Notes: generated by a model from the sequence alone, not told the origin. Shown: positions 1-7,260, numbered from the stretch's first letter. The stretch: 18,561 nt of DNA from an uncultured Collinsella sp. (GCA_905213265.1 CAJMHR010000043.1:1-18561); one strand, 5' to 3'. Program-made: numbers and translations.

Positions 1-174
1 CGCAGGGGGCGCTGACGCGGCCCTCCCTCTTACACCACAAAAATTCGCGCGATCTGAGAAACGCTTGGAGTTCGGGATTGCGCGGCGTGAAGCGACCCTC
101 TTCTTATCGAGTTCGTTACAATGTAGGAAAAACAGTAAGTAAGAAGACCTCTGATTGCTTTAGGAGGAGCTGTG

Positions 175-711
175 GTGAATAGCGCCCAGAAGATCGATAA
201 GTCCATCCAGAAGATGATGACTCTCGGAAGAAGGCTTGGGATTCTGTTTACGGCACTGTTTATAGCGGTGTGTTGCTGTTCGGTGGTGGCGGTTATTTCC
301 ATTGGGCTTATGGCTGCTCAAGGAAACCTATATGATCCATCAAAGACGGTTTCCGTAGTGGTTCCTTTGATGTATCTTCTGATTTCCGGAGGGGCCACAT
401 GGACCCTGCGGGGAATCAGCATGGACATGGCTCATGGCGAATCGCCCTTTACCCTTTCGCATGCTCGAAGAATCTCGATTATCGGGTGGCTGTTTGTTGC
501 AGCAGCAATAGGTGACCTCTTGTTTTCTCCGGGGTTTCTTTCGATAGTGATTGGCCCCTTCGACTTGCTGGGGAACGCCTATTCGATGTTTGAAAACCTG
601 GCCCTGCCCATAGATATTGGTGCTGTGCTGGGGGCCGTTTGCTGCTTCTCGATTTCTGCGATATGGCGCTACGGAGCTCTGCTTCAAGACCAGACCGAGG
701 ATTTGGTGTGA
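175..711 (+). CDS. DUF2975 family membrane protein
   Basis: A 178-residue integral membrane protein with four hydrophobic segments at about residues 20-48, 61-79, 97-123 and 144-165. The loop GESPFTLSHARRI after the second segment and the tail RYGALLQDQTEDL match my recollection of DUF2975, a family whose function is unknown. DUF2975 proteins are commonly encoded directly before a small YozG-type Cro/C1 regulator, and that is the arrangement here: the next gene starts 8 bases after this stop. Two GTG codons compete as starts (172 and 175). I chose 175 because AGGAGG at 162-167 gives the better spacing. The pair may form a membrane-linked sensing unit, but that is inference. It is separated from the downstream peptide cluster by a hairpin terminator. 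Confidence 0.8.
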   Translation: MNSAQKIDKSIQKMMTLGRRLGILFTALFIAVCCCSVVAVISIGLMAAQGNLYDPSKTVSVVVPLMYLLISGGATWTLRGISMDMAHGESPFTLSHARRISIIGWLFVAAAIGDLLFSPGFLSIVIGPFDLLGNAYSMFENLALPIDIGAVLGAVCCFSISAIWRYGALLQDQTEDLV

Positions 712-719
712 GGGGCGGC

Positions 720-1049
720 ATGGACTATCTGATTATTGAGCTTGAAAGCTTATTGCTTCGACGCGGAAAGACGAGTACGGATATCATTCGGGCGACCGGG
801 CACACACCGGCAAGTATCTCAAAAATACGAAATGGCAAGGTGAAGGCAATTAGGTTAAAGACATTGCTGGATATTTGCGTAGAGCTTGATTGCCAGCCTG
901 GCGATCTTATTAAGCGCGTCAACGAAAGAGAACTTGAGGAACTGGCGACGCGGCGCGCCCGCAACGCGCTGAGCAGGGCGACCGCGACGGGTGATGACCC
1001 GGTCCTGGAGTCAGATCATGTTTACGTGGTCGATCTTAGAGACGACTGA
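720..1049 (+). CDS. Small Cro/C1-type (YozG-like) helix-turn-helix regulator
   Basis: A 109-residue protein whose first 70 residues are a Cro/C1-type DNA-binding domain. Visible elements are the opening LLLRRGKTSTDIIRATG, the recognition-helix region TPASISKIRNGK, and the typical ending LKTLLDICVELDCQPGDLI. The remaining 40 residues form a charged tail ending in VYVVDLRDD, with no recognisable sensor domain. The ATG at 720 follows GAGGGGCGG and starts 8 bases after the DUF2975 stop, so the two genes are almost certainly co-transcribed and translationally linked. Such regulators usually act on their own operon. It could also act on the inverted repeat inside the promoter near 1234-1262, which is the first promoter downstream, but nothing in the sequence proves this. 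Confidence 0.85.
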   Translation: MDYLIIELESLLLRRGKTSTDIIRATGHTPASISKIRNGKVKAIRLKTLLDICVELDCQPGDLIKRVNERELEELATRRARNALSRATATGDDPVLESDHVYVVDLRDD

Positions 1050-1080
1050 GGCTGGAGAATAAAAAAGTATTGAGCAGGTG

Positions 1081-1112
1081 CAGCCCGTGAAAACAACGGT
1101 TTTCACGGGCTG
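1081..1112 (+). terminator. Hairpin terminator after the DUF2975/HTH operon
   Basis: A perfect 13-bp stem (CAGCCCGTGAAAA at 1081-1093 and its complement at 1100-1112) closes a six-base loop, 31 bases after the regulator's stop. The downstream tract TTCATTC is only modestly U-rich, but the stem ends in an A/T-rich base, so this is probably a Rho-independent terminator separating the operon from the peptide cluster. Confidence 0.65.
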
Positions 1113-1233
1113 TTCATTCAACGTCCTGCAGTGGCCTGTATTTCTCGCCGCGTCACTGGGGAACGAGAGAGTCATTTCCTGTGCTGGATGCAGGGGGGGT
1201 GCTTACCTTGTGTAATATATAAATAAGCTTATA

Positions 1234-1262
1234 TTGAAATATGATACATATTGAATTAGAAT
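1234..1262 (+). promoter_or_regulatory. Promoter of the RiPP cluster with internal inverted repeat
   Basis: TTGAAA (1234-1239), a 17-base spacer and TAGAAT (1257-1262) form a good sigma-A-type promoter 38 bases before the first precursor gene. It lies in a strikingly AT-rich patch (1209-1275). The spacer region holds a perfect inverted repeat, AATATG-ATA-CATATT (1238-1252), well placed as an operator. A second palindrome, ATAAGCTTAT, lies just upstream at 1223-1232. An alternative promoter, TTGTGT (1208-1213) with TATATT (1230-1235) and a 16-base spacer, overlaps it. Transcription probably covers everything to 7260. Confidence 0.55.
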
Positions 1263-1300
1263 AACATTATCAATTCGGTATGCAAGGAAAGGAGGGAGAG

Positions 1301-1420
1301 ATGGATTGGATTAACGAGCCGGAGGAAGGCGTTGCACCCGCGTGCGGCAACTGCTTCTTCTACGCGCACGGGGGATGCACGAAGAGGTGCCCCAATCAGT
1401 CCTGCACGTTCCGTTTCTAG
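1301..1420 (+). CDS. Cys-rich RiPP precursor peptide 1
   Basis: A 39-residue peptide. The N-terminal part, about residues 1-14, begins MDWINEP, is acidic and lacks cysteine, as expected of a leader. The C-terminal part carries cysteines at 15, 18, 26, 30 and 35, the block CFFYAHG at 18-24, and ends in FRF. A strong ribosome-binding site, AAGGAAAGGAGGGAG, precedes the ATG. A paralogue of identical length follows 46 bases later, and a radical SAM/SPASM enzyme and transporters lie downstream. That context makes it the probable substrate of thioether-forming (sactipeptide or ranthipeptide type) modification. There is no double-glycine motif, so the leader cleavage site is unknown. Product activity cannot be deduced from sequence; an antibacterial or signalling peptide is plausible. 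I do not recognise a named precursor family with confidence. Confidence 0.85.
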   Translation: MDWINEPEEGVAPACGNCFFYAHGGCTKRCPNQSCTFRF

Positions 1421-1429
1421 GGGGCAGAG

Positions 1430-1465
1430 ATGAACTGGCTTTCTACCGCGAAAGGAGGGGAATGA
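1430..1465 (+). other. Possible 11-codon uORF or remnant of a third precursor
   Basis: An ATG at 1430 opens an 11-codon frame encoding MNWLSTAKGGE, with stop TGA at 1463-1465, one base before the ATG of precursor 2. Its codons AAA GGA GGG GAA are themselves the ribosome-binding site of precursor 2. Its start, GCAGAGATGAACTGG, resembles that of precursor 1, GGAGAGATGGATTGG. It could be a decayed precursor copy or a coupling uORF. It may equally be chance, and no good ribosome-binding site precedes it. Confidence 0.25.
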
Positions 1466-1466
1466 A

Positions 1467-1586
1467 ATGGAATGGATTACCGAGCCGTCAGCCGGGGCTG
1501 AGCCCATGTGCAACAATTGCTTCTTTTACGCGCACGGCAGCTGCAGCACCAAGTGTTCTTCACAGGAGTGCACTATCCGCTTTTAG
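1467..1586 (+). CDS. Cys-rich RiPP precursor peptide 2
   Basis: A 39-residue paralogue of the peptide at 1301-1420. The two align end to end without gaps, with 23 of 39 positions identical by my count. All five cysteines (15, 18, 26, 30, 35), the CFFYAHG block and the final RF are kept, while residues 8-14, 25, 27-29, 31-32 and 34 vary. The leader begins MEWITEP. The ATG at 1467 follows AAAGGAGGGG with good spacing; an earlier ATG at 1462 is in another frame. The last six codons lie in a 13-bp hairpin whose loop contains part of the TAG stop. The reading frame of the following ABC ATPase is open across this gene in a different phase and can hide it from automated annotation. Two similar precursors suggest a two-component or diversified product. 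Confidence 0.85.
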   Translation: MEWITEPSAGAEPMCNNCFFYAHGSCSTKCSSQECTIRF

Positions 1587-1614
1587 CGGATAGTGCACGC
1601 CGTACGGCGTGCAC
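1568..1614 (+). promoter_or_regulatory. Two mutually exclusive hairpins after precursor 2
   Basis: Arms at 1568-1580 and 1586-1598 form a perfect 13-bp stem around a five-base loop (TTTTA). A second perfect palindrome of 22 bases occupies 1593-1614. The two structures share 1593-1598 and cannot form together, and the motif GTGCAC occurs three times as the switchable strand. Placed between the precursor genes and the ABC genes, this could stabilise the 3' end of a short precursor mRNA or attenuate read-through. No U tract follows, so it is not a canonical intrinsic terminator. Confidence 0.55.
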
Positions 1615-1753
1615 AGACTGTTCAAAGATATTTTGGCCAGCAGCGCCTGAGGGGCGATGTGGCATTGCAATATGGGGGGGGCGAACCGACGTTACCTATA
1701 ACCCCGCACAATTGCCATGTCGTCCCTTTTTATTGACGGGGAGGATGTCGTCC

Positions 1754-2674
1754 ATGCGGGAAGTCCCAGTTGAATTGCGTGCCATATCCAAGAGATATGG
1801 CGGGTTTGAAGCGGTTAAATCAGTCTCGTTCTCTTTAATGGAAGGCGAGCTGTGTGCACTCATTGGGGAGAATGGTGCCGGCAAGAGCACGTTAATTCGA
1901 TTGATCACGGGGCTTTCGGAGCCATCGTCAGGAACGATCTCGATGTTTGGGCAAACCGGGAGACGTGAAATACGGAGCTGCAGGGAAAGGCTGGGTTATA
2001 TGCCTGACCTCAATGCTTCGTATCCTAATCTGACCGCGCGAGACAACTTGGTCGTTCGCTGTATTGAGTGGGGGCTTCCCACCGATCGTTCCATCGACGG
2101 TGTGTTATCAACCGTCGGTTTGGGGGAGGCCGGCGGGAAGAAAGTGAAGAACTTCTCAATGGGAATGAGGAGGCGTCTCGATCTGGCCATAGCGTTGCTG
2201 GGCGATCCGGAGCTGTTGATCCTGGACGAGCCGACAAACGGCCTGGATCCGATGGGGATAGTCGAAGTAAGAAAAATCCTTACGCATCTTAACAAAGATC
2301 AAGGTAAAACGATTCTCGTATCCAGCCACAATCTTGAGGAGATGCACAAGCTGGCAACTGATTACCTCTTCATAAGTCATGGTCGCCTCATTCGAAGGAT
2401 GACCGCACCTCAGCTGGAAAAGTCATGCCGCGGTGGTTTCGTGTTGCATGTGGACGATCTGGAGCGAACGAGATCGGTTCTCGGAGATGAGACCTCACAT
2501 TCTTTTCTGCCGGACGGCAGCGTCCTTATGCGCTATGAGGAGAAAAAGGAAGGGCGGGGCATTGCAATCGAAGCGCTCTCGACCGCAGGTGTGAGGGTTG
2601 CGGAGGCGTATTCTCATAGGAAGAGCCTTGAGGAGTTTTATTCGGAGCTCATCGGTCGAGAGAGCGAGCTGTGA
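1754..2674 (+). CDS. ABC transporter ATP-binding subunit (BcrA/immunity type)
   Basis: A 306-residue nucleotide-binding subunit. It has Walker A GENGAGKST (38-46), signature FSMGMRRR (134-141), Walker B LLILDEP (154-160) and a switch histidine in SSHNLEE (residue 192). The signature of form SxGMRRR and the roughly 90-residue C-terminal extension are typical of ATPases serving ABC-2 permeases, including bacitracin and lantibiotic self-protection exporters. The frame is open far upstream, but I chose the ATG at 1754 because GGGAGG at 1739-1744 is nine bases before it; the ATG at 1745 would sit directly against that site. The stop overlaps the start of the permease gene. It likely energises the two following permeases, exporting the mature peptide or giving producer immunity. 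The role is inferred from context. Confidence 0.9.
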   Translation: MREVPVELRAISKRYGGFEAVKSVSFSLMEGELCALIGENGAGKSTLIRLITGLSEPSSGTISMFGQTGRREIRSCRERLGYMPDLNASYPNLTARDNLVVRCIEWGLPTDRSIDGVLSTVGLGEAGGKKVKNFSMGMRRRLDLAIALLGDPELLILDEPTNGLDPMGIVEVRKILTHLNKDQGKTILVSSHNLEEMHKLATDYLFISHGRLIRRMTAPQLEKSCRGGFVLHVDDLERTRSVLGDETSHSFLPDGSVLMRYEEKKEGRGIAIEALSTAGVRVAEAYSHRKSLEEFYSELIGRESEL

Positions 2675-3492
2675 TGAAACGCGAGTTCATCTCAGCTTTT
2701 CGGAGCGAGGTATGGTTGCTCGCCAGGCACCCGGCGACCGCTCTGATGATTGCGCTTGCGGCTGTGCTGTATGTGGTTGCGGCTGCGACTTCGTCTGAGG
2801 TGCTGATCATGGTCGCCGGTGATGACCCGTATACGCTTGGAGGGGCTATAGGTTTTATTGGAAACCTAGTGGATGCAGGGGACGTTTTGGGCTCTGTTGC
2901 CCGGACGTCTTTTGCGTCTACAGTGGTCTGGATTCCGGTGACGATTCTCTACGCGGTTTACACTACGTCGAGAGACTTTGAATCCGTGGCTTACGCCGTA
3001 TCGAGATCGCGAGGGGTGTCGCAGGCGGCGATTGTGATCACGAAGCTGTTGGTGAACTGCACTCTGGTCGGTGCCGTGTATCTTCTTTCTACGACTGCGC
3101 TGTATTTAACCAAGATGGCCCAATGGGACGTTGGGGCCTCGTGCTCAGGGTTTGCCCAATTTGTATCGATTGCGCTGATGATCGCGCTGCTGCTCATTTC
3201 GATGTACGCCGCTACCTTCGCCCTGTATTTGCTCACGAGGAGTGTGGTGGCGAGCAGCGTCGTTGCAATAGCGGTTTCGACATTTGTGATGGTGTGGTTC
3301 CCAAGTACATACGGAAGCGGTCAGCCCAGCTTGCTGCTCATGCTCTCGCCCGTGTATTACCTGATGAACCTGTGTTCCCTGAGTATGCAGAATGTTGGTG
3401 TAATTCAGGTTTTGCTGTATGCGGGCGGCACTGTTCTTGTGTCGGTTGGAGTTGCGCTCGTCTCGCTATTTGTAAGGACGGCGGTTCGATGA
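2674..3492 (+). CDS. ABC-2 type permease subunit 1
   Basis: A 272-residue membrane protein with six predicted transmembrane segments at about 21-39, 81-98, 119-143, 161-185, 191-210 and 243-267. After the second segment comes SRDFESVAYAVSRSRG, the kind of cytoplasmic coupling helix seen in ABC-2 permeases. A polar extracellular stretch of about 40 residues lies between segments 1 and 2. The ATG at 2674 overlaps the ATPase stop (TGATG); a GTG at 2671 giving a GTGA overlap is the alternative. It overlaps the next permease gene as ATGA, so the three subunits are translated as a coupled set. It probably pairs with the second permease as a heterodimer in peptide export or immunity. Confidence 0.8.
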   Translation: MKREFISAFRSEVWLLARHPATALMIALAAVLYVVAAATSSEVLIMVAGDDPYTLGGAIGFIGNLVDAGDVLGSVARTSFASTVVWIPVTILYAVYTTSRDFESVAYAVSRSRGVSQAAIVITKLLVNCTLVGAVYLLSTTALYLTKMAQWDVGASCSGFAQFVSIALMIALLLISMYAATFALYLLTRSVVASSVVAIAVSTFVMVWFPSTYGSGQPSLLLMLSPVYYLMNLCSLSMQNVGVIQVLLYAGGTVLVSVGVALVSLFVRTAVR

Positions 3493-4277
3493 ATCTTGGG
3501 ATGTCGGTCAGGGCGGAACTGTTCCGCGCAAGGAGAATGAAACTCGCCGTGATAATAGCGCTGATGTATTTGGGCATCGCGGGGATTTATGTGTTTGCCG
3601 GGTCCGGCGCATGGGTCTCCGCAGGGGGAGAGGGCCAGTTCTTTGGCTTTTCCGCCGATCCGGGCTATCTTTTCTCGATAGGGGTTGGGCCAACGGGTAT
3701 CTCTTCCTGGCTAAGTGTCGTCTCCATGGCGCATACGGTGTTCTTCCCAATCGTCTCTGTTGTTGTGGCGGGGACGCTATTCGGTGATGCGACGAGCGTG
3801 TCGGCAAGGGGAGTTTCGATTGCTCGGGGCTTCCGCAGCTGGCAGCTGTTTGCGGCAAAGACATTGGCTTGCGAAGTGTATACGCTGTGCCCCTACATCG
3901 CGTTTACTCTCGGTGTCGCTGCGGTCTTTGCCGTGTGCTCCGGAAGCGGTCTAGACAGCCTTACGGTTGGTAATGTGACCTCGGCACTCCTGTCGAATAT
4001 CGTTATAGACGCCGCTTATACGCTGATGGTTGCGGTTGCATATGAGGTGTTCAGGATCAGATCTCTTGTGTCGGGAGCCTTGCTGGTCGCAACGTTCGCG
4101 GGCCTTGTTATCGCGATGAGTTTCCCAACCGTTTTACCCCCGGTTCACATGGCTTATTGGATGAGGGCGTGCGGGGCTGCCGGCGGGACGGTCCTGATGG
4201 CTGCATGCGGCCATGCGGTCATCGTGTCGCTCGCATGTCTATTGCTGCTTTCGTGCAGTTTTTATCGAAGAAGGTAG
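3489..4277 (+). CDS. ABC-2 type permease subunit 2
   Basis: A 262-residue membrane protein with the same six-segment layout as its upstream neighbour (about 19-37, 76-98, 126-150, 163-186, 192-212 and 236-256) and a long extracellular loop between segments 1 and 2. The motif GDATSVSARGVSIARG after segment 2 corresponds to the coupling region of subunit 1 and supports a distant paralogous pair. The ATG at 3489 overlaps the preceding stop in the ATGA arrangement. The frame is open upstream to 3123, but that extension lies wholly inside the previous gene and was rejected. Substrate specificity cannot be read from sequence; position in the cluster suggests the modified peptides. Confidence 0.8.
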   Translation: MNLGMSVRAELFRARRMKLAVIIALMYLGIAGIYVFAGSGAWVSAGGEGQFFGFSADPGYLFSIGVGPTGISSWLSVVSMAHTVFFPIVSVVVAGTLFGDATSVSARGVSIARGFRSWQLFAAKTLACEVYTLCPYIAFTLGVAAVFAVCSGSGLDSLTVGNVTSALLSNIVIDAAYTLMVAVAYEVFRIRSLVSGALLVATFAGLVIAMSFPTVLPPVHMAYWMRACGAAGGTVLMAACGHAVIVSLACLLLLSCSFYRRR

Positions 4278-4343
4278 TGCGCTGGCGTATGCGCAGCGTC
4301 TGAGGGTCGATATGGATTTGATTGGAAATGGAGATGGTGCGAA

Positions 4344-5642
4344 GTGAAACTGTCGCAATTTAATGTGGTGCATGAACATAACGGAAGTCTTCTTATCATG
4401 AATGCGCGAACCGGCGGCATCCTGTCGTTAAATCCGGAATACGCGCAGAAATTCAAAAGGATTCAAGAAGGGGACGTTCGGGATGCCGATGATCTTGTCG
4501 CGGAGCTGATAAGGGGAGGCATCCTAGTCAATGAGGAGAGGGACGAGCTTGGGGAGATCAGGTTGCAAAGTCGCGCCGCGCGCTTTGCGAATACTGCTCT
4601 GTCCCTTACCATTGCGCCAACGATGGCTTGCAACTTTTGCTGTCCCTACTGCTATGAAAAGGGACAGGCGTACACGACGATGGGCGAGGAGGTTTTGACA
4701 CAGCTCTCCAAGTTCGTGAAAGATTACTATCCTGGTATCGCAAGTCTCTCAGTTGGATGGTACGGCGGCGAGCCTCTGCTCGGAATGAAGATGATCGAAC
4801 GGATTACGTCGGATCTGAAAGATGTCGTGGGGCCAACGTGTGAATATTCCGCATCGATAGTGACAAATGGCTATCTGCTGACGCCTGATGTTGCAAGGAG
4901 GCTCGCGGCATGTGGTGTGACGAGCGCGCAAGTGACTATAGATGGATCGAAGTCGGATCACGATTCGAGAAGGATTCTTCACGACGGAAGCCCTACATAC
5001 GAACGTATTCTCAAGAACGTCAAAGAGTGTGCCGACATCATCGATATTTCGATAAGGAGCAACGTCGACAAGACCAACATCGAGGCCGCTCAAGAGCTAT
5101 TGGATTATCTCGAGCTAAATGGCCTGATGAATAAGGTTCACTTCTATTTAGCCCCTGTTGACGATATCAATCAGGTATGTGCGAACGACAGCCACTGCTT
5201 TACTGTAAAAGAGTTCTCGTATGAGGAGACTGAGTTTTATAAAAGGGCAATTGCGCGGGGCTTCAAAGTTCAACCTTTTGGTGGGACGAATTTCGGGATA
5301 TGTTGCGCCGTTGGAATCAACTCGTACGTGGTTGATCCCGTCGGAGATTTGTATAAGTGCTGGGATGACATTGGAATGAAGGAGCGGAGGGTCGGAACTA
5401 TTTTCGAGCCGCCAATGTTGAGCAAGAACATGATTAACTGGATGGCATATGAGCCGGATGACCCGGAATGCCAAGAGTGCTTTGCTTTTCCCATGTGCAT
5501 GGGAGGGTGCCCCAACCACGCCTTAAACGGTGAGGGGAAACGTTGCGTTTCCTTCCGGTATGATGCCGAGCAAAAAATGCTGCTCTCCCAGATGATGAAT
5601 ACGGCAAAACGGGGTGCGGGGCAAAATGAGGCTGATGCTTAA
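4344..5642 (+). CDS. Radical SAM/SPASM peptide maturase
   Basis: A 432-residue iron-sulfur enzyme, probably the maturase of the Cys-rich precursors. Residues 1-75 (opening MKLSQFNVVHEHNGSLLI) resemble the N-terminal region common to peptide-modifying SPASM enzymes and may bind the leader. The radical SAM cluster motif CX3CX2C is at C96, C100 and C103 in CNFCCPYCYE, with GGEP at 141-144 for SAM binding. The C-terminal SPASM domain shows C321-X12-G334-X4-C339, then C376-X2-C379-X5-C385-X3-C389-X11-C401, enough for two auxiliary 4Fe-4S clusters. Related enzymes make thioether bonds from cysteine to alpha, beta or gamma carbons. The start is GTG at 4344 with GGAG ten bases upstream. It overlaps the exporter gene by 17 bases. 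The chemistry formed here is not determinable from sequence. Confidence 0.9.
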   Translation: MKLSQFNVVHEHNGSLLIMNARTGGILSLNPEYAQKFKRIQEGDVRDADDLVAELIRGGILVNEERDELGEIRLQSRAARFANTALSLTIAPTMACNFCCPYCYEKGQAYTTMGEEVLTQLSKFVKDYYPGIASLSVGWYGGEPLLGMKMIERITSDLKDVVGPTCEYSASIVTNGYLLTPDVARRLAACGVTSAQVTIDGSKSDHDSRRILHDGSPTYERILKNVKECADIIDISIRSNVDKTNIEAAQELLDYLELNGLMNKVHFYLAPVDDINQVCANDSHCFTVKEFSYEETEFYKRAIARGFKVQPFGGTNFGICCAVGINSYVVDPVGDLYKCWDDIGMKERRVGTIFEPPMLSKNMINWMAYEPDDPECQECFAFPMCMGGCPNHALNGEGKRCVSFRYDAEQKMLLSQMMNTAKRGAGQNEADA

Positions 5643-7260
5643 TCTCTGTAGAAAATATATACTGGGCGGTCGATTCTACGCCTATCTTGTCGTAACAGTT
5701 TTGGTCGGGCTGCTTGCGCTTGCGGGTCCCTTTCTTACCGGCATAGTGGTAAACCGATTGGCGATGCCGGCCAGCGCCGATCTTGCCGCCGTTCTCGTTT
5801 GTTGCCTTATTTTGGTTGCGGTCCAAGCGGTTCGAGCGGGACTAGTGTATTGCTCAGAGATGCTGTACATCAACCTTCAGTCGCATGCGGGGTTCGGCTT
5901 AAATGCGGATACGCTTGAGCACGTGAAGCACCTTCCCCAGGCATTCTTCGAGGGCTTCAACGCGTCGTATTATAACCAGCAAATCAATCACGACGCTAAT
6001 GACCTTGTCATCTTCGTAATCAACTCGGTTGTGGGGGTTTCAAGCAACGTTATCACCCTTTTGTCCGCCCTGTTTGTTCTCGGTAGCCTGAATATCAAGT
6101 TGAGTGTGGTCTGCCTTGTTCTTGCGGCAGCGAGTGCCGCTTTTTATGCGGTTTCACGCGCAAGGCTGTTTGAGAGAAGTTTTGACGTACAAGAGCAGAG
6201 CGCGAGGTTTTTTTCCTGTCTACAAGATCAGTTGGAGAAAGTTGATTTCATCCGCAAACATGCTTTGTTCGATAGGTCCCGCGCTGTACTGGTCGAAGCT
6301 TTTAATGGGCTCTATCCAACGATGAGAGCAAATCAGGAAGTAGGGTCTAGATTTACCTTTGGCAACGCGTTGGTCGCTTCCGCCGCTCAAGGATGTCTTC
6401 TTGCTGTGGGCGCGGTTGAAGTGATGGGCGGGAGACTGTTGCCTGGTTTTCTCGTGACTGCTGTTGGATATTATTCGAACTTAAGCTCAGCGGTACAGTA
6501 TTTGTTGGGCTGGGGAAGGGATTACCAGACTAATCGCGTATGCTATGAGCGGCTGAAAAGAATTTGGGATGTCCCGGTGGAAGCGAATGGCAAATTGGCG
6601 CTTGGTCCGATTGAGGAAATCCGTCTAGAGAACATCAAGCTACGTTATCCAGGGGCGGAAAGGGTCGCGTTAAGCATTGAGGGGCTCGCGTTTTCCAGGG
6701 GTCGGCTATATGGAATCTCGGGGCCGAATGGTTCGGGGAAGAGCTCGCTGCTGTCAGTGATATTGGGGCTATATCCAGATGACACAGAAGGGGCCGTTCG
6801 CTACAACGGGGTGTCACAGCGTTGCATCGATCGATATGCATTGCGGCGGTGTCGAGTCAGCATTACGGAGCAAGAACCCCCTATCGTTGAGGGGACGATT
6901 CTCGATAATCTTACGCTGCTTTCTGATGATTACGAGATGGATAAGCTGAATCGGATGCTTGTCATATTGGGGCTAGACGAAATGGTTGCTTCTGTGGAGA
7001 ACGGGGCAACGGCGATGCTTGACGGCGGGAAAGGAGGGGTGTCCGGCGGCGAGAAGCAAAAGATTGCAATTGTGAGACAGCTGTTGAAATCGCCGGACGT
7101 TATGCTTTTTGATGAACCGACCTCAGCACTTGATGCGAAGAGTCGAGGCGCGCTGATCAAATTGCTTCATGAAATTAAGAGAGACCATATTGTAATCGTT
7201 GTCACTCATGACGAGGAGATGCTTGCCGCCTGTGACGAGGTCATTTCGACGGCTGGATGA
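5626..7260 (+). CDS. ABC exporter with fused membrane and ATPase domains
   Basis: A 544-residue half-transporter. Residues 1 to about 300 contain hydrophobic segments of an ABC exporter membrane domain (about 18-43, 50-76, 125-153, 156-178, 245-265 and 270-292). The ATPase domain follows, with Walker A GPNGSGKSS (366-374), Q-loop glutamine about 416, signature VSGGEKQK (472-479), Walker B VMLFDEPTSALD (492-503) and switch histidine 528. No N-terminal C39 peptidase domain is present, so leader removal must occur elsewhere. The start at ATG 5626 follows GCGGGGC and lies 17 bases inside the maturase gene; a GTG at 5614 is less likely. It probably works as a homodimer and is the best candidate for exporting the modified peptides, leaving the three-subunit ABC system for immunity. 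That division is inference. Confidence 0.88.
   Translation: MRLMLNLCRKYILGGRFYAYLVVTVLVGLLALAGPFLTGIVVNRLAMPASADLAAVLVCCLILVAVQAVRAGLVYCSEMLYINLQSHAGFGLNADTLEHVKHLPQAFFEGFNASYYNQQINHDANDLVIFVINSVVGVSSNVITLLSALFVLGSLNIKLSVVCLVLAAASAAFYAVSRARLFERSFDVQEQSARFFSCLQDQLEKVDFIRKHALFDRSRAVLVEAFNGLYPTMRANQEVGSRFTFGNALVASAAQGCLLAVGAVEVMGGRLLPGFLVTAVGYYSNLSSAVQYLLGWGRDYQTNRVCYERLKRIWDVPVEANGKLALGPIEEIRLENIKLRYPGAERVALSIEGLAFSRGRLYGISGPNGSGKSSLLSVILGLYPDDTEGAVRYNGVSQRCIDRYALRRCRVSITEQEPPIVEGTILDNLTLLSDDYEMDKLNRMLVILGLDEMVASVENGATAMLDGGKGGVSGGEKQKIAIVRQLLKSPDVMLFDEPTSALDAKSRGALIKLLHEIKRDHIVIVVTHDEEMLAACDEVISTAG

Noticed and set aside
94..122. Promoter for the DUF2975 operon with TACAAT at 117-122
   Set aside because: The -10 is acceptable but no -35 hexamer lies at a workable distance, so I did not list it as a feature.
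1508..1753. Long N-terminal extension of the ABC ATPase frame
   Set aside because: It overlaps precursor 2 in another phase, carries no ATPase similarity, and the ATG at 1754 has a proper ribosome-binding site with the usual family N-terminus.
3123..3488. Upstream extension of the second permease frame
   Set aside because: It lies entirely inside the first permease gene; the ATGA overlap at 3489 gives the normal start.
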